Source of the DNA: VAZQ01 sp036557665
GTDB taxonomy: Bacteria; Pseudomonadota; Alphaproteobacteria; Rhizobiales; Xanthobacteraceae
Direction of reading: 5' to 3'
NCBI GenBank assembly: GCA_036557665.1
Contig: DATBHG010000005.1
Location: 1-64,000 of the forward strand
Length of the DNA: 64,000 nucleotides
The notes beneath the pieces were generated by a model, which searched no databases, was not told the origin of the DNA, and worked only from the letters and a program-made list of their open reading frames with translations. Position 1 is the stretch's first letter. Every line of letters begins with the position of its first letter. A program made the position numbers and the translations under genes. Below, piece by piece: positions 17,857-26,988 of this stretch.

Positions 17857-18399
17857 GGGACACGCTTACAAGGCGTCGGAAACGAAATGTGCCGCCTTTC
17901 CAGGGCGGCACCGCGGCGCATTGTAGCCTCGCAGAACAAAGTGTCAACAATTCGCATTTCCGATACAACTCGCGTTCCCGGGCTGCATCGCCCGGATGGA
18001 TGGAGCCAAAGCCAAGGAGCGGGCAAGCGCCGTTCCCCGATCGACACCGCGCGATCCGAGGTCAAAGAACGTTGGTATCCCGGCCCGCCTGCCGCGAGAT
18101 CCGGCGGCTCCACGCCGGCCACATCTCGCTGCAACACGCAATGTGTTTCACCTGCTGCAAATAGGTGTGGATGCCGGACCGATCGCGGTTGGAAGATGTG
18201 GACGCGAGAAGCACCGGCGCTTGCGCCCGACTCTCGCCATATTATAGTTTTGGACTGTCAAATACGACTATCCGTGCGGCGGACCAGTCAAGCGTAAATC
18301 GGTAGCAGGCGTATGCGTCGGGCAACAGTTGTTGCCCAGACCCGTAGTCGGATTCTGTCCAGAGTTCGCCGCGGTGACCATTGCCGGGGAAGATGAGGC
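17857..18399. other. Intergenic region between argD and gcrA
   Basis: The 540 bp between the divergent argD and gcrA contains no frame I can support. Both promoters must lie here, but I could not single out one. Confidence 0.5.
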
Positions 18400-18906
18400 A
18401 TGAGTTGGAATGACGAGCGCGTCGAGACGCTGAAGAAGCTCTGGAGCGAAGGGTTTTCGGCGAGTCAAATTGCCACACAACTCGGCGGCGTGACCCGCAA
18501 CGCTGTGATCGGGAAGGTCCACCGTCTGGGGCTCGCTGGGCGCGCCAAGCCGGCTGCGGCAAGCGGCACGACTGCGGCGCGTCCACGCAAGCCGCGCGGC
18601 GCCTCGCCAAGCTTGCGCGTGTCGCGGGCGGTCGTGCGCGGCAACACGGCGCTGGCCCAAGCTTATGAGATGGAGCTCGAGCCCGAGCCCGAGCTGTCCG
18701 ACAACGTGATACCGCTAGGCCAGCGGCGCAGCCTGCTCGAGCTCAACGAGAATACATGCCGGTGGCCCATCGGAGATCCGGGCAACCCTGATTTTTTCTT
18801 CTGTGGCGGACAGACCATCAGCAGCCTGCCGTATTGCGCCTATCACGCGCGTCTCGCCTACCAGCCGCCCAACGCGCGGCGGGATCGCCGCCCGTTCAGG
18901 GGTTAG
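18400..18906 (+). CDS. gcrA: GcrA cell-cycle regulator
   Basis: GcrA is an alphaproteobacterial sigma-70 cofactor that activates promoters carrying methylated GANTC. The N-terminal helix-turn-helix is MSWNDERVETLKKLWSEGFS, then ASQIATQLGG and TRNAVIGKVHRLGL. A Pro/Ala-rich linker follows, and then the conserved C-terminal sigma-binding part with LNENTCRWPIGDPGNPDFFF, CGGQ and YCAYHARLAYQP. The length (168) is usual. The gene stands alone upstream of folE. It anchors the taxonomic call. Confidence 0.96.
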   Translation: MSWNDERVETLKKLWSEGFSASQIATQLGGVTRNAVIGKVHRLGLAGRAKPAAASGTTAARPRKPRGASPSLRVSRAVVRGNTALAQAYEMELEPEPELSDNVIPLGQRRSLLELNENTCRWPIGDPGNPDFFFCGGQTISSLPYCAYHARLAYQPPNARRDRRPFRG

Positions 18907-19000
18907 AGCGACCGCGCGGCCGGCTGCATTATTGCAAAGCAAGGTTTGAGAGTGTCATGTAGGGGCGGGTGTGCAACCCCGCTCCTTATGGACACATGAG

Positions 19001-19669
19001 ATGGACAAGATCGCAAAGGCAAATCACAAGCCCAAAGGACGTCCCGCCGGCGCCCACAGCTCGGGACTCGTGCGGCCCTCACGCGATGAAGCCGAAGCAG
19101 CAGTGCGCACTCTTATTCGCTGGGCCGGGGACGATGCGGACCGCGAGGGGCTGATCGGAACGCCCGCTCGGGTCGTGCGCGCGTACGAGGAATGGTTCTC
19201 GGGCAATTTCGAGAACCCGCACGAATACCTGCAGCGGACATTCGAGGAAGTCGCCGGTTATGATGAGATCGTCCTCCTGCGCGACATTCGCTTCGAGTCG
19301 CATTGCGAGCACCACATTGCCCCGATCATCGGCCGCGTGCATATCGGCTACCTCCCGCGCCAGCGCGTCGTCGGGATCTCCAAGCTCGTGCGCCTCGTGG
19401 ATGTCTATGCCAAACGTCTTCAGGTCCAGGAGAAAATGACGGCGGAGATCGCCAAATGCCTCAATTACGTGCTCAAGCCGTTCGGAGTGGGTGTAGTGGT
19501 CGAAGGCGCGCATGAATGCATGACCACCAGAGGGGTGCACAAGCCTGAAGTCACCATGGTAACCAGCTGCATGCTGGGATCATTCCGGACCCGCGCCGAG
19601 ACACGTCATGAATTTTTGTCAGCAATTAATTTGAAGGGAGTAGCGCGTACGAGCGGCGGTATTGACTGA
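19001..19669 (+). CDS. folE: GTP cyclohydrolase I
   Basis: This enzyme converts GTP to dihydroneopterin triphosphate, the first step to folate. The zinc and substrate residues are visible: FESHCEHHIAPIIGRVHIGY and GAHECMTTRGV, with LQVQEKMTAEIA between them and TSCMLGSFR after. I use ATG 19001; a GTG at 18971 would add ten unconserved residues. The N-terminal Lys/Pro/Gly-rich ~30 residues are typical for the homologues of this order. Confidence 0.93.
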   Translation: MDKIAKANHKPKGRPAGAHSSGLVRPSRDEAEAAVRTLIRWAGDDADREGLIGTPARVVRAYEEWFSGNFENPHEYLQRTFEEVAGYDEIVLLRDIRFESHCEHHIAPIIGRVHIGYLPRQRVVGISKLVRLVDVYAKRLQVQEKMTAEIAKCLNYVLKPFGVGVVVEGAHECMTTRGVHKPEVTMVTSCMLGSFRTRAETRHEFLSAINLKGVARTSGGID

Positions 19670-19886
19670 CAATAACAAATTTGGTGGTTTACAGAAATAC
19701 TGCCGAGCAACCGGGTGGCTTGGTCAGGCGTAGCAACCAGAGACCTTGGCGAGGTTGCGCAATATTTGTGCCAACAAAAACCGATTTGACTTGTTCCCGC
19801 GTCCGGCTTATCTGGATACGCTGCAAACAAAGATCGGATGACCAATCGATCTTCTTCCCGCAGGCTTTGATTGAATCGGAGACAGC

Positions 19887-20063
19887 ATGGCAAAGAAGGC
19901 TTCAAAGCGGCGCCAATGGACCAAAGACGACATTCGTGAGCTGAAAGCGAGTGCTCGCCAGAAGAGACCGGCGCGAACGATTGCGCGCTCGCTAAAGCGC
20001 ACCGAAGGAGCGACCCGGCAGAAAGCTTTCAGCTTGGGTATTTCATTGGACTCGCGAGCATAG
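19887..20063 (+). CDS. Small basic protein (58 aa)
   Basis: ATG 19887 follows GGAG. The peptide is strongly basic: MAKKASKRRQWTKDDIRELK, then a helical stretch with RQKRPARTIARSLKR, ending AFSLGISLDS. It resembles a short helix-turn-helix of the kind found in many small Hyphomicrobiales proteins (an RTIARSLKRTEGATRQKAF-type recognition helix). DNA binding is likely but not demonstrated. It lies alone between folE and phoU. Confidence 0.6.
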   Translation: MAKKASKRRQWTKDDIRELKASARQKRPARTIARSLKRTEGATRQKAFSLGISLDSRA

Positions 20064-20154
20064 ACAGAGGTATCGCACGACACACCCCTTCGCTCCCGTA
20101 GGGCGCGGCTTTCCAAGCCGCGCCCCCACGTGGCAGTCAAGCTCAAGCTGCAAA

Positions 20155-20871
20155 TCACTGCGGACTGAGCGCGGCGAGAAGCGTGTCATCGCCCTTCGGT
20201 CGCGATTGCCCGATCGTTCGGGCCTCGATCAGATAATACACGGTCTCGGCAATGTTGGTGGCGTGATCCCCTATGCGCTCGATGTTTTTGGCACAGAACA
20301 TCAGGTGGATGCACGACGTGATATTGCGCGGATCTTCCAGCATGTAGGTCAAGAGCTCGCGAAAGATCGAAATGCATAGCGCGTCGATCTCCTCGTCGCG
20401 CCTCCATACCTCGAGCGCTCTTTCCAGATTACGAGCAGCATAGCTGTCGAGCACTTGCTTGAGCTGCGCCAGCACGACGGCTCCCATGTGCTGCACTCCG
20501 CGGCTGACCTTGAGCGAGTGCGACTCCCACTCCAGCAGCATGGCGCGCTTGGCCACGTTCTTGGCAAGATCCCCGACGCGTTCCAGATCGTTGCACAGCC
20601 GCAGTGCGCCGACGAGCTCCCGCAGATCGACCGCCATCGGCTGGCGCCGCGCAATGGTCAGCACCGATTTGTCCTCGATCTCGCGCTGAAGCGCGTCTAT
20701 GGCGAGGTCGGCGGCGATGATCCGCTGCGCCCGTTCCGCATCCTGGCGTTCCAGTACACCCAGCGATTCCGTGATCTGCCTCTCCGTGAGTCCGCCCATC
20801 TCTGCGATCAGCTTTCTCACCCCTTGCAAGTCGAGATCGAATGCCTTGGCGGTGTGCTCGCCTATCGCCAC
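20155..20871 (-). CDS. phoU: Phosphate-signalling protein PhoU
   Basis: PhoU relays the state of the Pst transporter to the sensor kinase PhoR and dampens the Pho response. The 238-residue product has the two three-helix bundles with metal-binding acidic motifs (EDKSVLTIARRQPMAVDLRE; RIGDHATNIAETVYYL). The length is normal. Upstream, 80 bp away on the same strand, is phoR. The usual pstSCAB genes are not between them. Confidence 0.95.
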   Translation of the reverse strand: MAIGEHTAKAFDLDLQGVRKLIAEMGGLTERQITESLGVLERQDAERAQRIIAADLAIDALQREIEDKSVLTIARRQPMAVDLRELVGALRLCNDLERVGDLAKNVAKRAMLLEWESHSLKVSRGVQHMGAVVLAQLKQVLDSYAARNLERALEVWRRDEEIDALCISIFRELLTYMLEDPRNITSCIHLMFCAKNIERIGDHATNIAETVYYLIEARTIGQSRPKGDDTLLAALSPQ

Positions 20872-20951
20872 GCGTACCGCTCCGGATCAGGTTTCGAGGC
20901 CGTTTCGTGAATCGGCGGCTCTTCGGACCGTTTAGGGCGATTCTCTGCCCG

Positions 20952-22226
20952 CTACAAGCTGTCGCTGATGCGCAAGGGCAAATGCACCGTGAACGTCGCG
21001 CCCTGCCCTGGTGTGCTCTCGATCGTCAGCCTGCCGTCATGCCGGTTGAGGATGTGCTTAACCAGCGCGAGGCCCAAGCCGGTGCCGCCTTGCGCGCGAC
21101 TTGCGGCGACATCCACCCGATAGAATCGCTCGGTCAGTCGCGGCAGGTGGTCGGCGGCGATGCCGGGGCCATGATCGCGGACTGCGACCCGCGCTTCCTG
21201 TTTGCCGCCGGCAATCTCGGCACGCGTGAGCTTGATATCGACGCGCTTGCCGGCGGCAGCATACTTGAGCGCATTCTCGATCAGATTCTCGAAGACGCGC
21301 ATGAGCTCGTCACGCTCCCCGAGAACGGTCATGGGACTCGACGAGCTTGCGACCGCGACCGCGACCGCGCGCTCGGCGGCCAGAGCGTGCAAACCATCGG
21401 CGACCTGCTGCACGATCTCGACAATATCGACCTCTTGATCGGGGCGCAGATGCGCCCGCAGCTCGATGCGCGAGAGCGATAGCAGATCATCGATCAGCCG
21501 GGCCATGCGGCCAGCCTGGACGTGCATGATGTCGAGAAAGCGCTCCCGCGCCGCGGCATCTTCGCGCGCCGGTCCCTGCAAGGTTTCGATGAACCCGGAA
21601 AGCGCGGCAAGCGGTGTCCGCAGCTCGTGACTGGCATTGGCCACGAAGTCGGCACGCATCGCCTCGACTCGATGCAACGGCGTTCGGTCGTGGAACGTGA
21701 GCAGCACCAGATCGCCGTCAGACGCGCCCTCCGGCAATGATATCGGAACGGCGATCACTTCGTACCAACGCTCGACCGGAACGCGCTCGAAGAACTCGGT
21801 CTGCTCGGCCTTGCCGCTTGCGCGCGCGCGGCGCGCGACCTCGATAACTTCCGGTGTGCGCAGCCCGAGCAGAACCGATTCCCCGCGATGCAGCGCAGGG
21901 GCGAGGGCGCTTGCTTCTCGGTTAAATGCGACGACCTCCTCGCACCGGTTGAGGACAATGATCGGAAGGGGCAGCCCGGTGAGCACCCCCTGCAATCCGC
22001 TCGTGTTGTTCGCATAGGTGGTGCGCGTCTGGTCGCTTCGTTTCACGGGAGCGGCCTCGCGCATCCCGCTTTCGACCAGAACGGCGCCCGCGATCAGGAT
22101 AAAGCCTGCCAGCGCGGGCGCTGTCGCGATCGCACCCACCGCCCATAGGCCGGCGAAGACGAGACCGGCTGCCGCGAGCGGTATCCGCACGCGCCTGAGA
22201 GCGTCAACTCGCGGACGGAGCCACAT
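20952..22226 (-). CDS. phoR: Phosphate regulon sensor kinase PhoR
   Basis: The 424-residue product has two N-terminal transmembrane helices (~residues 16-50), a PAS domain (GLPLPIIVLNRCEEVVAFNR), the HisKA box VANASHELRTPLAALSGFIE with the phospho-accepting His, and the HATPase boxes ENLIENALKYA, DHGPGIA and GGTGLGLALVKHI. PhoR phosphorylates PhoB at low phosphate. Neither phoB nor pst genes are in this window. The identification as PhoR rather than another HPK1 kinase relies on the domain order and the adjacent phoU. Confidence 0.88.
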   Translation of the reverse strand: MWLRPRVDALRRVRIPLAAAGLVFAGLWAVGAIATAPALAGFILIAGAVLVESGMREAAPVKRSDQTRTTYANNTSGLQGVLTGLPLPIIVLNRCEEVVAFNREASALAPALHRGESVLLGLRTPEVIEVARRARASGKAEQTEFFERVPVERWYEVIAVPISLPEGASDGDLVLLTFHDRTPLHRVEAMRADFVANASHELRTPLAALSGFIETLQGPAREDAAARERFLDIMHVQAGRMARLIDDLLSLSRIELRAHLRPDQEVDIVEIVQQVADGLHALAAERAVAVAVASSSSPMTVLGERDELMRVFENLIENALKYAAAGKRVDIKLTRAEIAGGKQEARVAVRDHGPGIAADHLPRLTERFYRVDVAASRAQGGTGLGLALVKHILNRHDGRLTIESTPGQGATFTVHLPLRISDSL

Positions 22227-22234
22227 CCGGGGAT

Positions 22235-24613
22235 TCAGAGGACCGGTTCGGGACGCGGGCTCATTGTTGCGGGAGCGATTTGCTCCCTCGCCGCTGCTCC
22301 TGCCCCAGCCAGGACGTTGGCAACAACCGATCCGTCGAGATCGAGCGTGATCGGCTCGATGGCGCTGCTTCGCTCGCCCACGATCGCGATGATGCTCGCA
22401 TCCCTGTAGCCCGCGGCGCGCAAGGCATCCACGCAGCTCTGTGCGCCCTCGATCGGCACTGCCGCCAGCAGCCCTCCGGCGGTCTGCGGGTCAAACAGTA
22501 ATGGAAACAGCGGATGCGCGGCACCTTCTTCGAGATTGCGGATCGCGCGGCGCAACCGCACGTTTTGCGGCTGCAATGATGAGAAGATCCCCATGTCGAT
22601 CGTTTCGAGCGCGCCCGCCAGCACGGGAATGCGATCGAGCGCGAGCGTCACATCGACCTCGGAGGCCCGCACCATCTCGATGAGATGCCCCAGGAGACCA
22701 AAGCCGGTCACGTCGGTTGCCGCGTGCGCTGCGTGCTCGCGCACGATCTCGGCGGCACGCCGGCTGGATTGCAGCATGTGGGCGATAGCCCCCATCACCC
22801 AGCGCGCCCGCGCCTTCCCGCGCATGTCCGCGGCCAGCAGCGTGCCGGTGCCGAGTGCCTTGGTCAGGACGAGGACATTGCCGGAATGGGCCCCGCTCTT
22901 GCACATGGCGGCGGCGCGGGGAACGAGGCCGTTAACCGCAAATCCGAGAGCAAGCTCCGCACCCTCGCTGGTATGCCCACCGACCAGCGCGCAATCCGCC
23001 GTGCGCAGCACCACATTGGCGCCAAGGAGCATGGCGGAAAGGTCCGCCTCTACTTTCGTTTCGAGGCCGAACGGTACGGTGGCGATTGCGAGCGCGGATT
23101 GCGGCTCCCCGCCCATGGCATAGATGTCGCCGAGCGCGTGGTTGGCAGCGATCTGACCGAACAGGAACGGGTCATCCACCATCGCGCGAAAATAATCGAC
23201 CGTCTGCACCGAGAGCTTCTCGCCTCCAGTATCGACGAGAGCCGCGTCGTCTGGCGCGTCGAGACCGGCAATGACGTCGTTGCGAGGCGCCGGATCAATC
23301 ATCGCCAGCGCACGTGACAGCACCGTGGCTCCGATTTTGGCCCCGCAGCCCCCGCAACGCATGGCCAGCGCCGAGATCTCCTTCAGCGCCGCGGCATCGG
23401 CGAGCTTGATGTTTGCAGCCCCGTCCCCCGCCGGGGCCTGTGCGGGGGGCATTTCCGGCAGCTGATTGAAACGCCGCATGAAGCGCCGATCGATCCGATC
23501 CTTCCAGCGCCAGACCCACCTGCCCTTAAACACCAGCCCGTTGCGGCTGCCGACGGCATAGGCATCGCCTGTCGAGACCAGGTACATCGCCTCGCGCTGC
23601 GGCCGGAACGGCCGCAGCGGTCGGCCCGTCAGACTGCGGCGGATGTTTTCGGCCAGAACCGGACCTGCTCGCACCGCATAGACGCCGGATTTCGGCAGAT
23701 CTCGCGTCGGAAAGGAAATCACATCGCCCGCTGCGAACACGTCATTGCGACCTTCCGCCAGGAGCGTTGTGGCGACTTGGATGAAACCCTGCGGGTCGAG
23801 CCGCAACCCGCTTTCGGCCAACCAGGCGGCCGGCTTCGCCTGCGTGGTCCAGAGGACCTCGTCGGCATCGACATTGCGCCCATCCGCGAGCACCAGCCGC
23901 CCGGCCTCGACTTGTGCTACCGGCGCGCCCGCGACGACGGCGATGCCCCGTGCCTTGAGGATCTCGTCAAACGCGCCGCGAAACGCCGGCGGGAACGTCG
24001 GCAGGATCTCTGGTCCGGCGCTAACGAGCACAAATCGCAGATCCTTTTGCTGGAGCTCTGCCTCCCCGGCTTCACGGCGCAAACGGTGCGCGACCGAAAG
24101 CATGAGCTCGACGCCGCCCGCTCCCCCACCAACGACCGCGATGCACGAGCCCGTCTTGCGCGCAAGCACGCGCTCTCGCATCGCCATGAACCGAGCAAGG
24201 AAGCTGTCGATCGGCTTGACTGCGATGGCTTGCTCAGTCGCACCGCGGACTGCCACGGTGTTGGGCGTTGAGCCGATGTCGATCGAGACGAGATCATAAG
24301 AGACAGGGGGATGGGTGCGGCAGATGACGCGGCGGCCCGCAAGATCAAGTCCGGTCGCTTCATCCTGATAGAGCCGCGCACCGGCAAATCGTGCGAGTGG
24401 AGCGGTATCGATGTGCGCATCGTCGAATTGATAGTGGCCGGCGATAAGCCCGGGCAGCATCCCCGAATAGGGGCTGTGCACCTCACGCGTGATCAGCGTG
24501 AAACGCACTCCGGGAAGCGGCGTCATTGCGAACATCCGCAGCACGGCGACGTGCGCATGGCCGGCGCCGACCAACACCACGTCTTTCACAACGGGCTGTT
24601 TCAGCGCATGCAT
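22235..24613 (-). CDS. senC: Selenophosphate synthase with N-terminal NADH-dehydrogenase-like domain (SenC/SelD)
   Basis: The 792-residue fusion begins with a FAD/NAD-binding reductase domain (VVLVGAGHAHVAVLRMF; AVVGGGAGGVELMLSV; VFAAGDVISFPTR). From about residue 400 it has a full selenide, water dikinase: MRCGGCGAKIGATVLSRALA with the active-site Cys, then VDYFRAMVDDPFLFGQIAAN and TDVTGFGLLGHLIEM. SelD makes selenophosphate from selenide and ATP. Its place next to senA, with senB divergent, fits SenC of the selenoneine pathway. A general SelD role in tRNA or selenoprotein synthesis remains possible. Confidence 0.85.
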   Translation of the reverse strand: MHALKQPVVKDVVLVGAGHAHVAVLRMFAMTPLPGVRFTLITREVHSPYSGMLPGLIAGHYQFDDAHIDTAPLARFAGARLYQDEATGLDLAGRRVICRTHPPVSYDLVSIDIGSTPNTVAVRGATEQAIAVKPIDSFLARFMAMRERVLARKTGSCIAVVGGGAGGVELMLSVAHRLRREAGEAELQQKDLRFVLVSAGPEILPTFPPAFRGAFDEILKARGIAVVAGAPVAQVEAGRLVLADGRNVDADEVLWTTQAKPAAWLAESGLRLDPQGFIQVATTLLAEGRNDVFAAGDVISFPTRDLPKSGVYAVRAGPVLAENIRRSLTGRPLRPFRPQREAMYLVSTGDAYAVGSRNGLVFKGRWVWRWKDRIDRRFMRRFNQLPEMPPAQAPAGDGAANIKLADAAALKEISALAMRCGGCGAKIGATVLSRALAMIDPAPRNDVIAGLDAPDDAALVDTGGEKLSVQTVDYFRAMVDDPFLFGQIAANHALGDIYAMGGEPQSALAIATVPFGLETKVEADLSAMLLGANVVLRTADCALVGGHTSEGAELALGFAVNGLVPRAAAMCKSGAHSGNVLVLTKALGTGTLLAADMRGKARARWVMGAIAHMLQSSRRAAEIVREHAAHAATDVTGFGLLGHLIEMVRASEVDVTLALDRIPVLAGALETIDMGIFSSLQPQNVRLRRAIRNLEEGAAHPLFPLLFDPQTAGGLLAAVPIEGAQSCVDALRAAGYRDASIIAIVGERSSAIEPITLDLDGSVVANVLAGAGAAAREQIAPATMSPRPEPVL

Positions 24614-24639
24614 GTCACGGGATCTTCATCACCCCAGCT

Positions 24640-25974
24640 TCACGGCGCGCAGGTACGGAACGAGGCGATCACGTCGGTGCGCTCGGGCGTGAAGAAATTG
24701 CGATAGCCGGGACGGGCAATCCTGGGGCTGGTAGCGAAGCTTCCTCCACGCAGCACCTTGCGGCTGTTGAACCAGGGCTGAGAGTAATCTTCGTAGGGGT
24801 CCGCGGCGAAGCCCGGGAAGGGCACGAAATCCGATGCGGTCCACTCCCACGCATTTCCGACCATCTGCCGGCATCCAAACGCGCTGTCGCCGGCAGCACA
24901 CGCGCCGACATCGACCGGCCGTGCGAAAGCAAAATCGAGGTTGGCTTCTGCCGCAGTCGGCGGCTCCTCCCCCCAGGGCCAGCGCCGCTTGCGATCGGCG
25001 AGTGCCGAACCGGGACCGCTCGGTTGCCCCAGCGCGGCCGCCTCCCATTCCGCCTCGGTCGGCAGCCGACGCTTTGCCCAGCAGCACCAGGCTTGCGCCT
25101 CATACCAGTTGACGAACGTCACTGGCGCATGCGGCGCGAGAGGCTCTGGCTCATTGTGGCGTCGCCAAAACCAGCACTCCTCCTCTTTCTCCAGCCAATA
25201 GACCGGTCGCTGCGCATGGCTGCGTTCGCGCCAGACCCATCCCTCAGCGCTCCAGAATTCTCGGCGACGATAACCGCCCTCTTCCACAAACGCAGCGAAC
25301 TCGGCGTTTGTCACCGGCGCTTTGGCAATACGAAAGGGTGCAAGGGCGATCTCGTGTGCCCATTTCTCGTTGTCGAAGATGAAACCGTCATCAGAATTTG
25401 AGCCGAAATGCCAAGTTCCACCGGGTATGTCCACGTCACCCGGCCAGTCGCCCGCGCTCTGCGACGAACGCCAGCCGAGATCGTTCGGAGGTGGGTACGC
25501 GAGCGTCTGGCGGGTATAGGCCAGCGCCTCGACATGCATATCCTCGTGCCGGATCGACAGCTCGTAGAAATATCGAGCAGGCAAATCGACCGCGCCGCCG
25601 AGCCGATCCAGCTGTTTTTGCAGAACGTCCTCCATGTAGCGCAGCACCCCTGCCCGCTCCGGCAGATCGAGCTCCCAGCGGGAGTCGTGGGCGACCGCGC
25701 TGGAATTCCACAGCCGATCGGCGCGGTCCAGAAGCGGCTGTTCCCCATGCGCATGGCGCAGGGTCCAGTACTCGTGAAACCAGCCTACGTGCCCCACTTC
25801 CCACAGCACGGGATTGACGATCGGCAGCATCGGTCCCATCAACTGTACAGTCGATAGATCTTGCGTGAGACGAAGGGTGCGCGCGCGTGCTGCGCACAGT
25901 TGCGCGGCGAGCTCCGCTTCGCTCGCGCCACTCGTCGGTCGGTGAACGAGCCTCTGGTTCATGCGCATCGTCAT
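24640..25974 (-). CDS. senA: Selenoneine synthase SenA (EgtB-like)
   Basis: The protein has the EgtB layout: an N-terminal DinB-like helical bundle with the iron ligands (EVGHVGWFHEYWTLRH; ELSIRHEDMHVEALAYTRQT) and a C-terminal formylglycine-enzyme-like domain (PGGTWHFGS, WEWTASDFVPFPGF, VLRGGSFATSPR, ARPGYRNFF). In the known selenoneine pathway, SenA couples selenosugar with hercynine by Se-C bond formation. Three in-frame ATGs lie at 25974, 25968 and 25962; none has a clear ribosome-binding site. The call over ergothioneine EgtB rests on the senB and selD-type neighbours. Confidence 0.83.
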   Translation of the reverse strand: MTMRMNQRLVHRPTSGASEAELAAQLCAARARTLRLTQDLSTVQLMGPMLPIVNPVLWEVGHVGWFHEYWTLRHAHGEQPLLDRADRLWNSSAVAHDSRWELDLPERAGVLRYMEDVLQKQLDRLGGAVDLPARYFYELSIRHEDMHVEALAYTRQTLAYPPPNDLGWRSSQSAGDWPGDVDIPGGTWHFGSNSDDGFIFDNEKWAHEIALAPFRIAKAPVTNAEFAAFVEEGGYRRREFWSAEGWVWRERSHAQRPVYWLEKEEECWFWRRHNEPEPLAPHAPVTFVNWYEAQAWCCWAKRRLPTEAEWEAAALGQPSGPGSALADRKRRWPWGEEPPTAAEANLDFAFARPVDVGACAAGDSAFGCRQMVGNAWEWTASDFVPFPGFAADPYEDYSQPWFNSRKVLRGGSFATSPRIARPGYRNFFTPERTDVIASFRTCAP

Positions 25975-26911
25975 TATCACACCGGCGCGTTCATCGTCAC
26001 GATCCGGCAACGCCACCACCGCGTTGCGGTGGAGGCGCATCCTGCGCGAGCTTGGCCATAGTGTCCGGGTTGCCGGCGCATACGACGGAAGGCCGGCGGA
26101 TCTGATGGTCGCGCTGCACGCTTGGCGCAGCGCCGACAGCATCCGGCGCTTTCGTGCGCTCTATCCCGACCGGCCGCTGATCGTGGCGCTGAGCGGCACC
26201 GATATCTATGAGTACATCGCCAGCGATCCCGCCCCCGTCCTGCATTCGCTTGCCTGTGCCGACAGGCTCGTTGCGTTGCAGGAGCTGGTACGCACAAAGG
26301 TACCGGCTCGCTTTCGACACAAGCTGCGGGTCGTGCACCAGTCGGCTCTCCCGATCCGCGCCGGCGGCAAGAACGTGCGGAGCTTCGAGGTCGCCGTGAT
26401 CGGGCACTTGCGCCACGTCAAGGATCCCATGCGCGCGGCACTTGCCGTCCGCCGGCTGCCGGCAAGCTCGCGCGTGCGCATCGTGCATTACGGCGCCGCC
26501 GAGACGCCGCGCTGGGCCGCACTGGCGAAGGCCGAGATGAGGCGCAACCCGCGCTATGTCTGGCACGGCGATCGGCCCCGCGCCGATGTCGGCCGCCTGC
26601 TCGGCCGTGCGCGGGTGATGGTGCTTTCATCGCGCAGCGAGGGTGGCGCCAACGTCATCTCGGAGGCGATCGCGGCGAATGTGCCCATCCTCGCTTCGCG
26701 CATCGATGGGTCGGAGGGGCTGCTCGGCCGCGACTATCCGGGCTATTTCCCGGTGGGCGACACCGCGGCACTGGCCCGGCTGCTTCGCCGCGCCGAGACC
26801 GATCCTCGCTACCTCTCGCGACTGCAGCGCGCAATCGTCCGGCTGGCCCCCCTCTTCAACCCCGCCCGCGAAAAAGCGAAATGGAAGCAGCTCATTCGGG
26901 AATTAAGCTAG
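25961..26911 (+). CDS. senB: Selenosugar synthase SenB (GT4-type glycosyltransferase)
   Basis: The 316-residue product is a GT-B glycosyltransferase lacking a signal peptide. It begins MRIVIITPARSSSRSGNATT and has SGTDIYEY, VIGHLRHVKDPMRAAL and the donor-binding end VLSSRSEGGANVISEAIAAN. In the selenoneine pathway SenB makes a selenosugar from selenophosphate and a UDP-sugar. Its start codon overlaps that of the opposite senA: ATG at 25961-25963 here and 25962-25960 there. There is no Shine-Dalgarno sequence. The N-terminal match to the family supports this start. Confidence 0.85.
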   Translation: MRIVIITPARSSSRSGNATTALRWRRILRELGHSVRVAGAYDGRPADLMVALHAWRSADSIRRFRALYPDRPLIVALSGTDIYEYIASDPAPVLHSLACADRLVALQELVRTKVPARFRHKLRVVHQSALPIRAGGKNVRSFEVAVIGHLRHVKDPMRAALAVRRLPASSRVRIVHYGAAETPRWAALAKAEMRRNPRYVWHGDRPRADVGRLLGRARVMVLSSRSEGGANVISEAIAANVPILASRIDGSEGLLGRDYPGYFPVGDTAALARLLRRAETDPRYLSRLQRAIVRLAPLFNPAREKAKWKQLIRELS

Positions 26912-26988
26912 GAGCTGCTCCAGTGACACGGCACAACCCCGGCATGGCCAGCCGGTTCCCCCGCATTGCCCCGCTATCCGCCTGCGGG

